Part shown: piece by piece, positions 31,889 through 40,616 of the stretch
How the letters are laid out: each line of letters begins with the position of its first letter
Position numbering within the stretch: the stretch's first letter is position 1
Assembly (NCBI GenBank): GCA_934141605.1
Contig: CAKPCL010000007.1
Span: 1-64,000 of the forward strand
Source of the DNA: an uncultured Clostridia bacterium
Lineage (GTDB): Bacteria > Bacillota > Clostridia > TANB77 > CAG-508
DNA: 64,000 nt
Direction: 5' to 3'
Program-made: the position numbers and the translations under genes
Notes under the pieces: model-generated
What the model was told of the DNA's origin: nothing
Seen by the model: the letters and a program-made list of their open reading frames with translations, nothing else
Database searches by the model: none

Positions 31889-33889
31889 TCATTTGGTCAT
31901 TTCTTCAAATTCATTTTCTGATATAATTGTAATTCCTAAATTTTGTGCTTTGGTTAATTTGCTTCCTGCGTCTTCTCCTGCTAATACATAGTCTGTTTTC
32001 TTAGATACAGAACCTGATGTTTTTCCGCCTAATTTTTCAATTATGTCTTCTGCTTCTTTTCTTGTATATTTTTCTAAACTTCCTGTTAATACGAATGTTT
32101 TTCCTTCAAATCTGTTGTCTGTGCTTTCTTCTTCAAGGCAGTTCATGTTAACACCTGCTGACTTTAATTTTTCAAGTAGGTCTGTTGTTTGTTCTTGTAA
32201 GAAGAATTCTCTAATGCTATTTGCCATTACTTCTCCTATGTCTTTTATTTTGCTTAATTCTTCAAATGTGGCATTTGCTAAATTGTCCATTGTTCTATAT
32301 TTTCTAGCTAACATTTTTGATGCTTTTCCACCTACATGTCTAATTCCTAGGGCTGTTATTAATCTATATAAGTCATTTTGTTTACTTGCATTTATACTGT
32401 CTATTAAGTTTTGTGTGAATTTTTTTCCGTTCTTTTTTAATGTTGCGATGTCTTCAAATTTCAATTCATATATATCTGAGATATTGTGAATTAGTTCTCT
32501 GTCTAATAATTGCTGAATTATATTTTCTCCTAACCCATCTATGTTCATTGCTTCTCTTGATACAAAGTGTACTAAGTTTCTAAATAGTTTTGCTGGACAC
32601 TCTATTCCTGTGCATCTTACTGCTGATTCGCCTTCTTCTCTTACTGCTTCTGCTCCACATACTGGACAAGTTTTTGGCATTTCAAAGTCTTTTTCTTTTC
32701 CAGTTCTTTTTTCTTCTACGACTTTTACTATTTCAGGTATTACATCTCCTGCTTTTTGAATTATTACTGTGTCACCTATTTTTAGTCCTTTTTCTTTTAT
32801 GAAATCTTCGTTGTGTAAGGTGGTTTTAGATATTGTTGAACCTGCTACTTTTACTGGTTCTAGGATTGCCATTGGTGTAATTACTCCTGTTCTTCCTACT
32901 TGTACAACTATGTCTTTTAATTTTGTTTCTTTTTGCTCTGGTGGATATTTATATGCTATTGCCCATCTTGGTGTTTTGGCTGTTGTTCCTAATATCTCTC
33001 TAAATTTCAAGTCGTCTACTTTTATAACTGCTCCGTCTATTCCAAATGTTAGTTTTTCTCTCATTTCTCCTATTTTTTTAATTGCTTCTTTTACTTCTTT
33101 TAAATTATTGCATGAAATTCGCACTGGGTTAACATTAAAGCCTATTTTTTCAAGGTATTCTAATTCTTCAAAGTGTGAGCTGAATTCTTTTCCTTCTATT
33201 TTTTGAACATTAAATATGTATATATCTAATGGTCTTGTTTCTGTGATTTTACTATCTAATTGACGAAGTGAGCCTGCTGCTGCGTTACGAGCATTTGCGA
33301 ATAATTCTTCTTCGTTTTCTTCTCTTTCTTGATTCATTTTTTCAAAGTCTTCTTTTGATATAAAAACTTCTCCACGAACTGTTATGTCTATTTTATCATT
33401 TATTTCCATTGGTATTGTTTTAACAGTTTTTAAGTTTTGTGTTACATCTTCTCCTACTAAGCCATTTCCTCTTGTAGCTCCTCTTACGAATTTTCCGTTT
33501 TTATATTCTAAAGCTGATGATAATCCATCTATTTTTGTTTCTACAACATATTTTACTTCTTTTATTCCATTTTCTTCTGCTGATTTTCTTATTCTAGCAT
33601 CAAATTCATCTATTTCGTCTAAACTGAATATGTCTTGTAGACTTTGTAGTGGAACTTCATGGACTACTTTTTCGAATCCTTCTTTTACATGTCCTCCTAC
33701 TTTTTGAGTTAATGATTCTGTGCTTTGAAATTCTGGAAATTCTTTTTCCAAATTTCGTAGTTCTACCATTAACATATCATATTCAAAGTCTGATATTTCT
33801 GGTTTGTCGTCGTCATAGTATTTTTGTGCGTAATATTCTGTTTTTTCTCTTAATTCTTGTATTCTTTTTTCTGCTTGTTTTTTATTCAT
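31889..33889 (-). CDS. ligA: NAD-dependent DNA ligase
   Basis: 666 residues from ATG 33889 (AAGGAGAG site). Seals nicks using NAD. Visible: adenylation Lys in ETKIDGLSSAL (about 115), the RGEVFISKEDF and GIDGAVIKVDD motifs, a four-Cys zinc finger (CPVCGAEAV .. CTGIECPAK, about 404-428), helix-hairpin-helix repeats and a C-terminal BRCT domain (FEGKTFVLTGSLEKYTRKEA). Normal full length. Essential replication enzyme. Confidence 0.98.
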   Translation of the reverse strand: MNKKQAEKRIQELREKTEYYAQKYYDDDKPEISDFEYDMLMVELRNLEKEFPEFQSTESLTQKVGGHVKEGFEKVVHEVPLQSLQDIFSLDEIDEFDARIRKSAEENGIKEVKYVVETKIDGLSSALEYKNGKFVRGATRGNGLVGEDVTQNLKTVKTIPMEINDKIDITVRGEVFISKEDFEKMNQEREENEEELFANARNAAAGSLRQLDSKITETRPLDIYIFNVQKIEGKEFSSHFEELEYLEKIGFNVNPVRISCNNLKEVKEAIKKIGEMREKLTFGIDGAVIKVDDLKFREILGTTAKTPRWAIAYKYPPEQKETKLKDIVVQVGRTGVITPMAILEPVKVAGSTISKTTLHNEDFIKEKGLKIGDTVIIQKAGDVIPEIVKVVEEKRTGKEKDFEMPKTCPVCGAEAVREEGESAVRCTGIECPAKLFRNLVHFVSREAMNIDGLGENIIQQLLDRELIHNISDIYELKFEDIATLKKNGKKFTQNLIDSINASKQNDLYRLITALGIRHVGGKASKMLARKYRTMDNLANATFEELSKIKDIGEVMANSIREFFLQEQTTDLLEKLKSAGVNMNCLEEESTDNRFEGKTFVLTGSLEKYTRKEAEDIIEKLGGKTSGSVSKKTDYVLAGEDAGSKLTKAQNLGITIISENEFEEMTK

Positions 33890-33945
33890 TTTGTATATTC
33901 TCTCCTTTGTGTTAGTTTTTATTATTATATACAATTTAAAACAAA

Positions 33946-33985
33946 AAATAAAGGAATTTTTGAAAATTCCTTTATTTAAATTTTA
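33946..33985 (-). terminator. Terminator after the small LPKTG protein gene
   Basis: Perfect 15-bp palindrome AAATAAAGGAATTTT / AAAATTCCTTTATTT (33946-33960 with 33963-33977) with a 2-nt loop. It lies between the stop at 33999 and the ligA leader. Confidence 0.8.
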
Positions 33986-33998
33986 GTTTTAAATTTTA

Positions 33999-34352
33999 TT
34001 ATATATTTTTATAATCTTCCATTTTTTTGTATGCATATACTGCAGATATTCCAAATACTACTGCTATAACAACAATTGGCATTGAATCTGCTACACCTGT
34101 TTTTGGTAAAGATGTATTACTTGAATTGTTTGAAACATTTGTTGTAGTTGTGTTGTTTGTTGTTAATACTAAGTTAGTTGTTGTATTGTTTAAAGTTTTA
34201 TTACTGCTATTTTCAACAGTATTGTTTGTTGTAAGTCCTGTTAAAGAATTTGGGTCTAAAGATGTTACTGCAAAAGAACCTTTTGCTGCAACTATTATTG
34301 CAAGACTTATCATTATAATTAAGACTATTTTTACTAATTTAGAATTTTTCAT
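33999..34352 (-). CDS. Small LPKTG wall-anchored protein
   Basis: 117 residues from ATG 34352 (AAAGGAGAG site). Signal peptide about 1-29 (VLIIMISLAIIVAAKGSFA), then a short Asn/Thr/Ser-only stalk, LPKTG, membrane helix PIVVIAVVFGISAVYAY and a charged tail. The exposed part is only about 50 low-complexity residues with no domain. It is therefore either a spacer-like wall decoration or a remnant of a larger protein. A class A sortase elsewhere in the genome would be needed. Confidence 0.8.
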   Translation of the reverse strand: MKNSKLVKIVLIIMISLAIIVAAKGSFAVTSLDPNSLTGLTTNNTVENSSNKTLNNTTTNLVLTTNNTTTTNVSNNSSNTSLPKTGVADSMPIVVIAVVFGISAVYAYKKMEDYKNI

Positions 34353-34515
34353 TTTTTTCTCTCCTTTATATTTTATCATTATCTTATAAATAATAATTAT
34401 ACCTTTTCTTAAGTACAATTTTTAATCTAAATAAATTGTATACTTTATATTTAAATAAGTCAATATATTTTTCGTTTTTTTATTTTACATTTTTGTTACA
34501 AAAAAATTACATTTA

Positions 34516-35607
34516 TTACACATTAAATTTAAATAAGACAATATCCCCGTCTTGCATTATATATTCTTTTCCTTCTGAACGTACTAATCCTTTTTCTTTG
34601 GCTGATACCATTGATCCTTCTCTTATTAAGTCATCATATGATACAACTTCTGCTTTTATGAATCCTCTTTCTATGTCAGAGTGTATTTTTCCTGCTGCTT
34701 GTGGTGCTTTTGTTCCTTTTTTTATGGTCCATGCTCTTACTTCTGGTTCTCCTGCTGTTAAAAATGACATTAATCCTAATAAATCATAACTTTTTTTAAT
34801 AACTTTGTCTAATCCTGATTCTTCTAATCCTAATGCTTCTAGCATTTCTTTTTTGTCTTCATCTTCTAGTCCTGAAAGTTCTTCTTCTATTTTTACGCAA
34901 AGTGGTATTACTTCTGCTTTTTCTTTTGAAGCATATTCTTTTACTTGTTTTACTAAGTTGTCATTTTCAGCATCTTCTAATTGTTCTTCTGATACATTTG
35001 CTACATATAGAATTGGTTTTGTTGTTAATAAAAACATGTCTTTTACTAATATTTGTTCATCTTCATTAAATTCTAATGTTCTTGCTGATTTTCCTTCTTC
35101 AAGTGTTTTTAATATTTTTTCCAATAAATCAATTTCTATTTGGTATTTTTTATCTGCTTTTAAATTTTTTCTTGCTTTGTCTATTCTTTTATTTACTGTT
35201 TCTATGTCTGCAAATATTAATTCTAAGTTTATTGTTTCTATGTCTCTTAATGGATTTACACTTCCATCAACATGTACAACATTTGAGTCTTCAAAGCATC
35301 TTACTACTTCTACTATTGCGTCTGTTTCTCTTATATGTGATAAGAATTTGTTTCCTAATCCTTCTCCTCTGCTTGCTCCTTTTACTAATCCTGCTATATC
35401 AACAAATTCAATTACTGCATGTGTTGTTTTTTCTGGTTTGTACATTTCTGTTAGTTTGTTTAGCCTTTCGTCTGGTACTGCTACTACTCCTACATTTGGT
35501 TCTATTGTGCAAAATGGGTAGTTTGCACATTCTGCTCCTGCTTTTGTTATGCTGTTAAATAATGTACTTTTTCCTACATTTGGTAATCCTACAATTCCTA
35601 ATTTCAT
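34516..35607 (-). CDS. ychF: Redox-regulated ATPase/GTPase YchF (OLA1 family)
   Basis: 363 residues, the family length. G1 GLPNVGKSTLFNSIT at the N-terminus, G3 DIAGLVKGASRGEGLG, a coiled insertion (about 130-165), the NVSEE motif in place of NKxD which favours ATP, and a C-terminal TGS domain (FLTAGEPEVRAWTIKKGTKAPQAAG). Ribosome-associated P-loop protein involved in stress responses. Cytoplasmic, monocistronic by spacing. Confidence 0.97.
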   Translation of the reverse strand: MKLGIVGLPNVGKSTLFNSITKAGAECANYPFCTIEPNVGVVAVPDERLNKLTEMYKPEKTTHAVIEFVDIAGLVKGASRGEGLGNKFLSHIRETDAIVEVVRCFEDSNVVHVDGSVNPLRDIETINLELIFADIETVNKRIDKARKNLKADKKYQIEIDLLEKILKTLEEGKSARTLEFNEDEQILVKDMFLLTTKPILYVANVSEEQLEDAENDNLVKQVKEYASKEKAEVIPLCVKIEEELSGLEDEDKKEMLEALGLEESGLDKVIKKSYDLLGLMSFLTAGEPEVRAWTIKKGTKAPQAAGKIHSDIERGFIKAEVVSYDDLIREGSMVSAKEKGLVRSEGKEYIMQDGDIVLFKFNV

Positions 35608-35657
35608 TTTTTCCTCTCTTTCACTTTATTGCTAATTTTCTCTAAAAAATGACTGCC

Positions 35658-37583
35658 TCATTTTGTTTTATTTGCAACTTCTTCTTTAATTCTAGCAACA
35701 AATTCATCTATATTCATAGTTTCATTTTCAGCACTTTCTCTTGAACGAATAGAAACTGTATTTTCTTCTACTTCTTTTGCTCCAATTACTAACATATATG
35801 GAACTTTCTCAAGTTGTGCTTCACGAATTTTGTATCCAACTTTTTCATTTCTATCATCTAGAACAACACGAATTCCAGCTTTGTGTAATTTTTCTTCAAC
35901 TGATTTTGCATAATCATGTTGTGCGTCTGTAATTGGTAATATTTTTACTTGTGTTGGTGAAAGCCATAATGGAAATGCACCTTTTGTTTCTTCAATTAAG
36001 AAACACATAAATCTATCAAATGTTCCTAAAATTGCTCTGTGGATTACAACTGGTCTATGTTTTTCTCCATCTTCTCCGATATATTCTAGTTTAAATCTTT
36101 CTGGTAATAAGAAGTCTAATTGGCAAGTTGATACTGTTACATCATGTCCAACTGCTGATTTTAATTGAACATCTAATTTTGGTCCATAAAATGCTGCTTC
36201 TCCTTCAGCTTCGTAGAAGTTTATTCCTAGCTCTGTTAAGATTTCTCTTAATTGTCCTTCTGCTTTTTCCCACATTTCATCATCATCAAAATATTTGTGT
36301 GTGTCTTTTTTATCTCTTAAAGATAATCTGAATTCATAATCTTTAAATCCAAAGTCTTTGTAAACTGATAAAATTAATTGTACAACTTTTCCAACTTCTT
36401 CTTTTATTTGGTCTGGTCTTACAAAAAGGTGAGCATCATTTTGGCACATTTCACGAACTCTCTCTAAACCACATACACTTCCGCTATCTTCAAATCTAAA
36501 GTCATGTGCAAGTTCTCCAATTCTTATTGGTAAATCTCTATATGAGTGCATTTTGTTTTTATATATTAACATATGGTGTGGACAGTTCATTGGTCTTAAT
36601 ACCATTTCTTCATTATCCATTTTCATAACAGGGAACATATCTTCTTTATAGTGGTCCCAGTGTCCTGAAACTTTGTATAATTCTGTATTTGCAAGTGATG
36701 GTGTGTATACATGTTGATATCCCATTTCTACTTCTTTGTCTTGAATATATCTTTCTAGCAATCTTCTTACAGTTGCACCATTTGGTAAATACATTGGAAG
36801 TCCTGAACCTACTAATGGGCTTGTCATAAATAATTCTAAGTCTTTTCCAATTTTTCTGTGGTCGCGTTGTCTTGCTTCTTCTAATTTTTGCATATATTCA
36901 TCAACTTGGCTTGCTTTTGGAAATGATATAGCATAAATTCTTTGTAACATTTTGTTATGTTCGTCGCCTCTCCAATAAGCTCCTGAAGATGATAGTATTT
37001 TTATAGCTTTTACTTTTCCTGTTTTCATTAAATGTGGTCCTGCGCATAAATCTGTGAAATCACCTTGTTTATAAAAGCTGATTTCTTCTCCTTCTGCTAA
37101 ATCATTTATTAATTCTTGTTTATATGGTTGTCCTTCCATTAATTTTAAAGCTTCTAGTTTTGGTAAAGAAAATTTTTCTATTTCAATGTCTTCTTTTATT
37201 ATTTTTTTCATTTCGGCTTCTATTTTTTCTTTGTCTTCATCTGTGAAAGGTTTTTCTACATCAAAATCATAATAAAATCCATTTTCTATACTTGGTCCTA
37301 TTGCAAATTTTACATCTGGAAATAATCTCTTTACAGCTTGTGCCATAATATGAGATGTTGTATGCCAATATGCTTTTTTACCTTCTAAACTACTGTCAAA
37401 TGTCTCAATACTTAAATTGCAATTTTCTTGCAATTCAAATCTTAAATCTTTTACTTCTCCATTAACAATTCCACATGTTGCAACTCTTGCTAGCCCTTCA
37501 CTTATTTTTTGTGCAACTTCTATTATTGAAGTTCCTTGCTCTACTTCTATGTTAGAGCCATCTTTTAATGTTACTTTTATCAT
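35658..37583 (-). CDS. thrS: Threonyl-tRNA synthetase
   Basis: 641 residues from ATG 37583 (GGAGG site). A longer frame reaches back to 37673, but those 30 codons translate the intergenic hairpin repeat and are not real. TGS domain (1-65), editing domain (HTTSHIMAQAVKRLFP; the THLTK-like zinc region near 180) and class II catalytic core with RPMNCPHHMLIYKNK and RHSYRDLPIRIGE-like motif 2. Then comes the C-terminal anticodon-binding domain (VKILPITDAQHDYA onward). Regulated by the threonine T-box upstream. The repeat pair sits between the T-box terminator and the ribosome site. Confidence 0.98.
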   Translation of the reverse strand: MIKVTLKDGSNIEVEQGTSIIEVAQKISEGLARVATCGIVNGEVKDLRFELQENCNLSIETFDSSLEGKKAYWHTTSHIMAQAVKRLFPDVKFAIGPSIENGFYYDFDVEKPFTDEDKEKIEAEMKKIIKEDIEIEKFSLPKLEALKLMEGQPYKQELINDLAEGEEISFYKQGDFTDLCAGPHLMKTGKVKAIKILSSSGAYWRGDEHNKMLQRIYAISFPKASQVDEYMQKLEEARQRDHRKIGKDLELFMTSPLVGSGLPMYLPNGATVRRLLERYIQDKEVEMGYQHVYTPSLANTELYKVSGHWDHYKEDMFPVMKMDNEEMVLRPMNCPHHMLIYKNKMHSYRDLPIRIGELAHDFRFEDSGSVCGLERVREMCQNDAHLFVRPDQIKEEVGKVVQLILSVYKDFGFKDYEFRLSLRDKKDTHKYFDDDEMWEKAEGQLREILTELGINFYEAEGEAAFYGPKLDVQLKSAVGHDVTVSTCQLDFLLPERFKLEYIGEDGEKHRPVVIHRAILGTFDRFMCFLIEETKGAFPLWLSPTQVKILPITDAQHDYAKSVEEKLHKAGIRVVLDDRNEKVGYKIREAQLEKVPYMLVIGAKEVEENTVSIRSRESAENETMNIDEFVARIKEEVANKTK

Positions 37584-37599
37584 AATAATTCCTCCTTTT

Positions 37600-37661
37600 T
37601 GTCCAAATGGGACGGTTCTTTTTGGACATTTTGTCCAAACGGGACGGTTCTTTTTGAACAT
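37600..37661. repeat. AGAACCGTCCC-type repeat 2 (tandem pair)
   Basis: Two direct copies of about 29 bp, each TGTCCAAA..core..TTTGGACA or a close variant. In the thrS mRNA each gives a hairpin with loop AGAACCGTCCC. It starts 17 nt upstream of the thrS ATG. Confidence 0.9.
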
Positions 37662-37902
37662 AAAAAAATACACTTCTATAGATTTTTTATATCTACAGGA
37701 GTGCTATATAACACGGTTCCATCCTTGTTTTTACTTAATTTTAGATTATAACGGATCTTACTCGTTTGGCTTTTTCACCAAAACTTATGAAGAGGTAGTT
37801 TTTCAAATATGTTTGCTTGAATTAGTTTTCAGCCTTGACTAATTCTCTCTTTAAGTAACCTTTATTTTACTTTGTCTCTTACTTGTTTTTTATATTTGAC
37901 TA
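37662..37902 (-). promoter_or_regulatory. Threonine T-box riboswitch of thrS
   Basis: Leader RNA with a stem I region, specifier codon ACC (Thr; complement of 37794-37796), the T-box sequence AGGATGGAACCGTG (complement of 37713-37726), and a terminator CACT..ATAGAAGTG plus TTTTTTT (37662-37704). Uncharged tRNA-Thr stabilises the antiterminator and switches thrS on. With the promoter at 37909-37937 this accounts for most of the 484-bp gap 37584-38067. Confidence 0.92.
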
Positions 37903-37908
37903 ATTATA

Positions 37909-37937
37909 ATTTTAATACCTTTTTATGTAAAAGTCAA
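37909..37937 (-). promoter_or_regulatory. Sigma-A promoter of the thrS leader
   Basis: TTGACT (37937-37932), 17-bp spacer, TAAAAT (37914-37909) on the minus strand, just ahead of the T-box leader. Confidence 0.7.
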
Positions 37938-38026
37938 GTAATTTTTGTTTTTAATTTTTTTGCTTTTTATTTTTTGTTTTGTGAATTTTGGAGCCAATAG
38001 CTAATATATGTTTAGAAATTAAAAGT

Positions 38027-38058
38027 AAAGATGGCCTCCTAATAAGGAAACCATCTTT
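38027..38058 (-). terminator. Hairpin after the CapA-like gene
   Basis: Stem AAAGATGG / CCATCTTT with an inner CCT/AGG stem, 10 nt past the stop at 38068. The following T-run is interrupted. Confidence 0.6.
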
Positions 38059-38067
38059 TGACTTAAA

Positions 38068-39258
38068 TTACTTTATTTCTGGTCCTAATATTTTTGTTAT
38101 TTTTTCTTTTTCTTTTAATGCTAATTTGTACTTAGCTTTAGACCATGTTTTTTCGCCTTTTTCATAGCTTCTAATAATTTCATTTAAGTCTAATAACTCG
38201 TACCTATTTTTTGTTCCTGGCTCCTTAATATTTACATATATAGGAGCATATGTTACTTTGTTGATACTTACCTTTCCTGTCTTTCCGTCCTTTTTGACTT
38301 CAATGCTAAATATTGCTGTGTCTTGGGTATTTTCCTTTTTCTGGTTAGAGAAAAAGTTGCCTTGTGAGTAAATAACTAATCCTTCTCTCTCTTTTCCTTC
38401 TGATGTTTTAACTTTCAGCATTTTTATTGGTTGCAAAACATGTGGGTGACTTCCCAAAATGATGTCAACACCATTTTGGATTAAGAATTTAGCCATTTCT
38501 TCTTGATCATCGTTTTCTTCTGTCTTGTATTCTGTTCCCCAGTGCATTGAAGCGACTATCAGTTCCGCACCTTCTTTTTTTGCTTGCTTTATTTGTTCCT
38601 GTATTAATTCTTTGTCAATAAAATTTACACAGTACTTCTTGCTGCTTGGTTTGCGGATTCCATTGACTCCATAAGTATAAGATAGAAATGCTGTCTTAAT
38701 ACCATTTAAATCTTTGATTAAAATAGTATCATACTCCTCTTCTGACCGGGTGGTACCAACATGTTCAATGCCAGCATCATCTAAATAGTTTAGTGTGGAT
38801 TCTAAGCCTCTATATCCTTGGTCCATTGCATGATTGTTGGCAGTAGTCATTATGTCTACGCCTAGTTCCTTTAAATCTGTTGCTAATTGTTCCGGAGCAT
38901 TGAAGCTTGGATATCCGCTATACCCTACTTTAGAGCCTGCCATTGGTACTTCGCAGTTGCCAATACTTATTGTAGCCTTTTCAAAGTAGCCTTTAACATA
39001 TTTAAACATAGGTGAAAAATCATATTCCTTTGTTTTTGTGTCATATGCTGCTTTGAATACACCTTTATGACAAAGTGTGTCTCCAAAAGACACTATCGTT
39101 GCCACTGAATCTGGTTCTGCTTTTGGTGCTTGTGGCATAGAAGTTACTTTTGAATCTACCTGGTCTGAAGACCGGTTGGGTGCTGCATAGCTTGTTGTTG
39201 TTTGAAGTAACATACAAGCTGCCATAATAATGGTAAAAATAGTTTTTAGTTTTTTCAT
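38068..39258 (-). CDS. CapA-family metallophosphatase-like secreted protein
   Basis: 396 residues with a signal peptide (about 1-26, ending TTSYAA). The PGA_cap/CapA domain (about 50-330) shows FGDTLCHKGVF, GNCEVPMAG, TANNHAMDQGYRG, VASMHWGTEY and GSHPHVLQP, the metal- and phosphate-site motifs of the calcineurin-like fold. CapA proteins take part in poly-gamma-glutamate capsule synthesis or act as free-standing hydrolases. No capB/capC is nearby, so a capsule role cannot be assumed. Its codon use is slightly less AT-rich than that of its neighbours (several CGC/CGG Arg codons). Confidence 0.85.
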   Translation of the reverse strand: MKKLKTIFTIIMAACMLLQTTTSYAAPNRSSDQVDSKVTSMPQAPKAEPDSVATIVSFGDTLCHKGVFKAAYDTKTKEYDFSPMFKYVKGYFEKATISIGNCEVPMAGSKVGYSGYPSFNAPEQLATDLKELGVDIMTTANNHAMDQGYRGLESTLNYLDDAGIEHVGTTRSEEEYDTILIKDLNGIKTAFLSYTYGVNGIRKPSSKKYCVNFIDKELIQEQIKQAKKEGAELIVASMHWGTEYKTEENDDQEEMAKFLIQNGVDIILGSHPHVLQPIKMLKVKTSEGKEREGLVIYSQGNFFSNQKKENTQDTAIFSIEVKKDGKTGKVSINKVTYAPIYVNIKEPGTKNRYELLDLNEIIRSYEKGEKTWSKAKYKLALKEKEKITKILGPEIK

Positions 39259-39385
39259 TGTTGTTTTTCCTCCTAAAAAAATTTTAATTGGTTTTTTCTA
39301 CATAAGTTCTTGACTTATAATTATAGTTTAACATAAAATCGGTCAAAAATCAAGTTTACTGCCTTTGCTTCGTTGCTGTATTATC

Positions 39386-39415
39386 TAAAAAATTTGATTT
39401 TTGAGTATATTTTGT
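39386..39415 (+). promoter_or_regulatory. Likely promoter of the 73-residue plus-strand gene
   Basis: TTGATT, an 18-bp spacer and TATAAT ending near 39423, about 20 nt before the AAGGAGGG ribosome site. The -35 is weak, so coordinates are approximate. Confidence 0.5.
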
Positions 39416-39458
39416 GGTATAATTTATATATAAATACATCTTAAGGAGGGACAATATT

Positions 39459-39680
39459 ATGCAAAAAATTTTTGATGTCGAAGTTGACATTAAAAAAATG
39501 ACTTTTCAGGAGTTGAAGGCTGCTCGAGACAAGGCTCGGGTTATAAAAGCCACTTACCTTCTCAATCATGAGAATGAAAAGGCTTTTTGGGATATCCAAA
39601 ATATTTTGCTTATTCTTAATCATGAAATTTCGGTGAGGAGCCTTACTTGCCACAAGCATGGAGTATCAGTCTCTGCATAG
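39459..39680 (+). CDS. Small soluble hypothetical protein
   Basis: 73 residues, MQKIFDVEVDIKKMTFQELK onward, mostly helical and charged, with two Cys/His near the C-terminus (LTCHKHG). Strong AAGGAGGG site, its own promoter and a perfect terminator 10 nt after the stop make this a genuine single-gene unit on the plus strand. An overlapping minus-strand frame is a shadow. Family unknown. Confidence 0.75.
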   Translation: MQKIFDVEVDIKKMTFQELKAARDKARVIKATYLLNHENEKAFWDIQNILLILNHEISVRSLTCHKHGVSVSA

Positions 39681-39689
39681 CAAAAGTCG

Positions 39690-39720
39690 AAAAAGAACCA
39701 TATTATATGGTTCTTTTTTA
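39690..39720 (+). terminator. Terminator after the 73-residue gene
   Basis: Stem AAAAAGAACCATAT/ATGGTTCTTTTT with a small loop, then T-rich. It ends against tRNA-Thr. Confidence 0.85.
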
Positions 39721-39796
39721 TGGAGCTTACAACGGGAGTTGAACCCGTGACCTCTGCCTTACCAAGGCAGCACTCTACCAACTGAGCTATGCAAGC
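39721..39796 (-). tRNA. tRNA-Thr(GGT)
   Basis: 76 nt on the minus strand: acceptor GCTTGCA/TGTAAGC, anticodon loop TTGGTAA (anticodon GGT), T-arm ACGGG-TTCAACT-CCCGT, encoded CCA. It reads the ACC specifier used by the thrS T-box. Confidence 0.97.
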
Positions 39797-39851
39797 ATTA
39801 ATACATTTAAAGGGAAATTAGAATAAATTTCTTTTTTCCCTTATATATTTT

Positions 39852-40493
39852 TTATTCGTTAAATATGTTTTTGATAGCTTTTTTTCTAATTCTTTGAATT
39901 GCATTGTCAACTGACTTTACTGGTGTTTCTAATCTTTTTGCAATAATTTCATAACTATCGCCTTGTATATATCTATCCAATACTTTTTCTTCAAATTTAC
40001 TTAAAGATTTGTGCATTGTATTTTGAATTTCGTTAAAGTATTCTTTTTTCATTATTGTTTCTAATGGATCTTCTATTGTATCAACCTCAAATGTTTCTAT
40101 TAACTCAGCTCCATCTTCATCATTGTCATAAGCAGATGTGTTCAAAGATAAATATGAATTAAGTGGCATATGTTTTTGTCTATTGGAACTTTTAATTGCT
40201 GATATTAATTGTCTTTCTATACATAGATTTGCAAATGTTTTAAATGTGTTTTGTTTACTGTTATCAAAACCTTTTACAGCTTTATACAAGCCTATCATGC
40301 CTTCTTGTACAATATCCTCTTTTTCTGCACCAATTATAAAATATTTGCCAACTTTTGATCTTACTAAATCCTTATACTTTTCAAGTAAAAAAGATAAAGC
40401 TTGCTCGTCCCCTTCTTTGATTTGAGATATTATTTGTTCATCTGTTAAGTTTCCATATTTTTCTGTTGTATAATATACATTTTCTATTTGCAT
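39852..40493 (-). CDS. sigH: RNA polymerase sigma-H factor (sporulation/stationary phase)
   Basis: 213 residues. Region 2 (EKYKDLVRSKVGKYFIIGAEKEDIVQEGMIGLYKAVKGFD and the following NTFKTFANLCIERQLISAIKSSNRQKH) and region 4 (SKFEEKVLDRYIQGDSYEIIAKRLETPVKSVDNAIQRIRKK) match the SigH/Spo0H family in length and sequence. It drives early sporulation genes such as spo0A and spoIIA. Ribosome site GGAGG is 12 nt from the ATG. It lies upstream of tRNA-Thr on the same strand. Confidence 0.95.
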   Translation of the reverse strand: MQIENVYYTTEKYGNLTDEQIISQIKEGDEQALSFLLEKYKDLVRSKVGKYFIIGAEKEDIVQEGMIGLYKAVKGFDNSKQNTFKTFANLCIERQLISAIKSSNRQKHMPLNSYLSLNTSAYDNDEDGAELIETFEVDTIEDPLETIMKKEYFNEIQNTMHKSLSKFEEKVLDRYIQGDSYEIIAKRLETPVKSVDNAIQRIRKKAIKNIFNE

Positions 40494-40577
40494 GTGCCTT
40501 GAATACCTCCAAATGTTCTTTTAGTCATTATATATTTGTAACCCCTGAAAAGTCAATAGTTTTTGCAAAAATTTAGC

Positions 40578-40615
40578 ATATTGTTTATTTTATTTTCAAA
40601 CAATATGCTTTTTTT
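40578..40615. terminator. Bidirectional hairpin after the GH18 gene
   Basis: 12-bp stem AGCATATTGTTT / AAACAATATGCT flanked by A- and T-runs, directly after the stop at 40617. Confidence 0.75.
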
Positions 40616-40616
40616 A

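Noticed and set aside
37584..37673. 30-codon N-terminal extension of ThrS
   Set aside because: It translates the intergenic hairpin repeat and has no ribosome site; the ATG at 37583 has GGAGG and begins the normal TGS domain.
39441..39659. Minus-strand frame opposite the 73-residue gene
   Set aside because: It lacks a ribosome site, while the plus-strand gene has promoter, AAGGAGGG and terminator.
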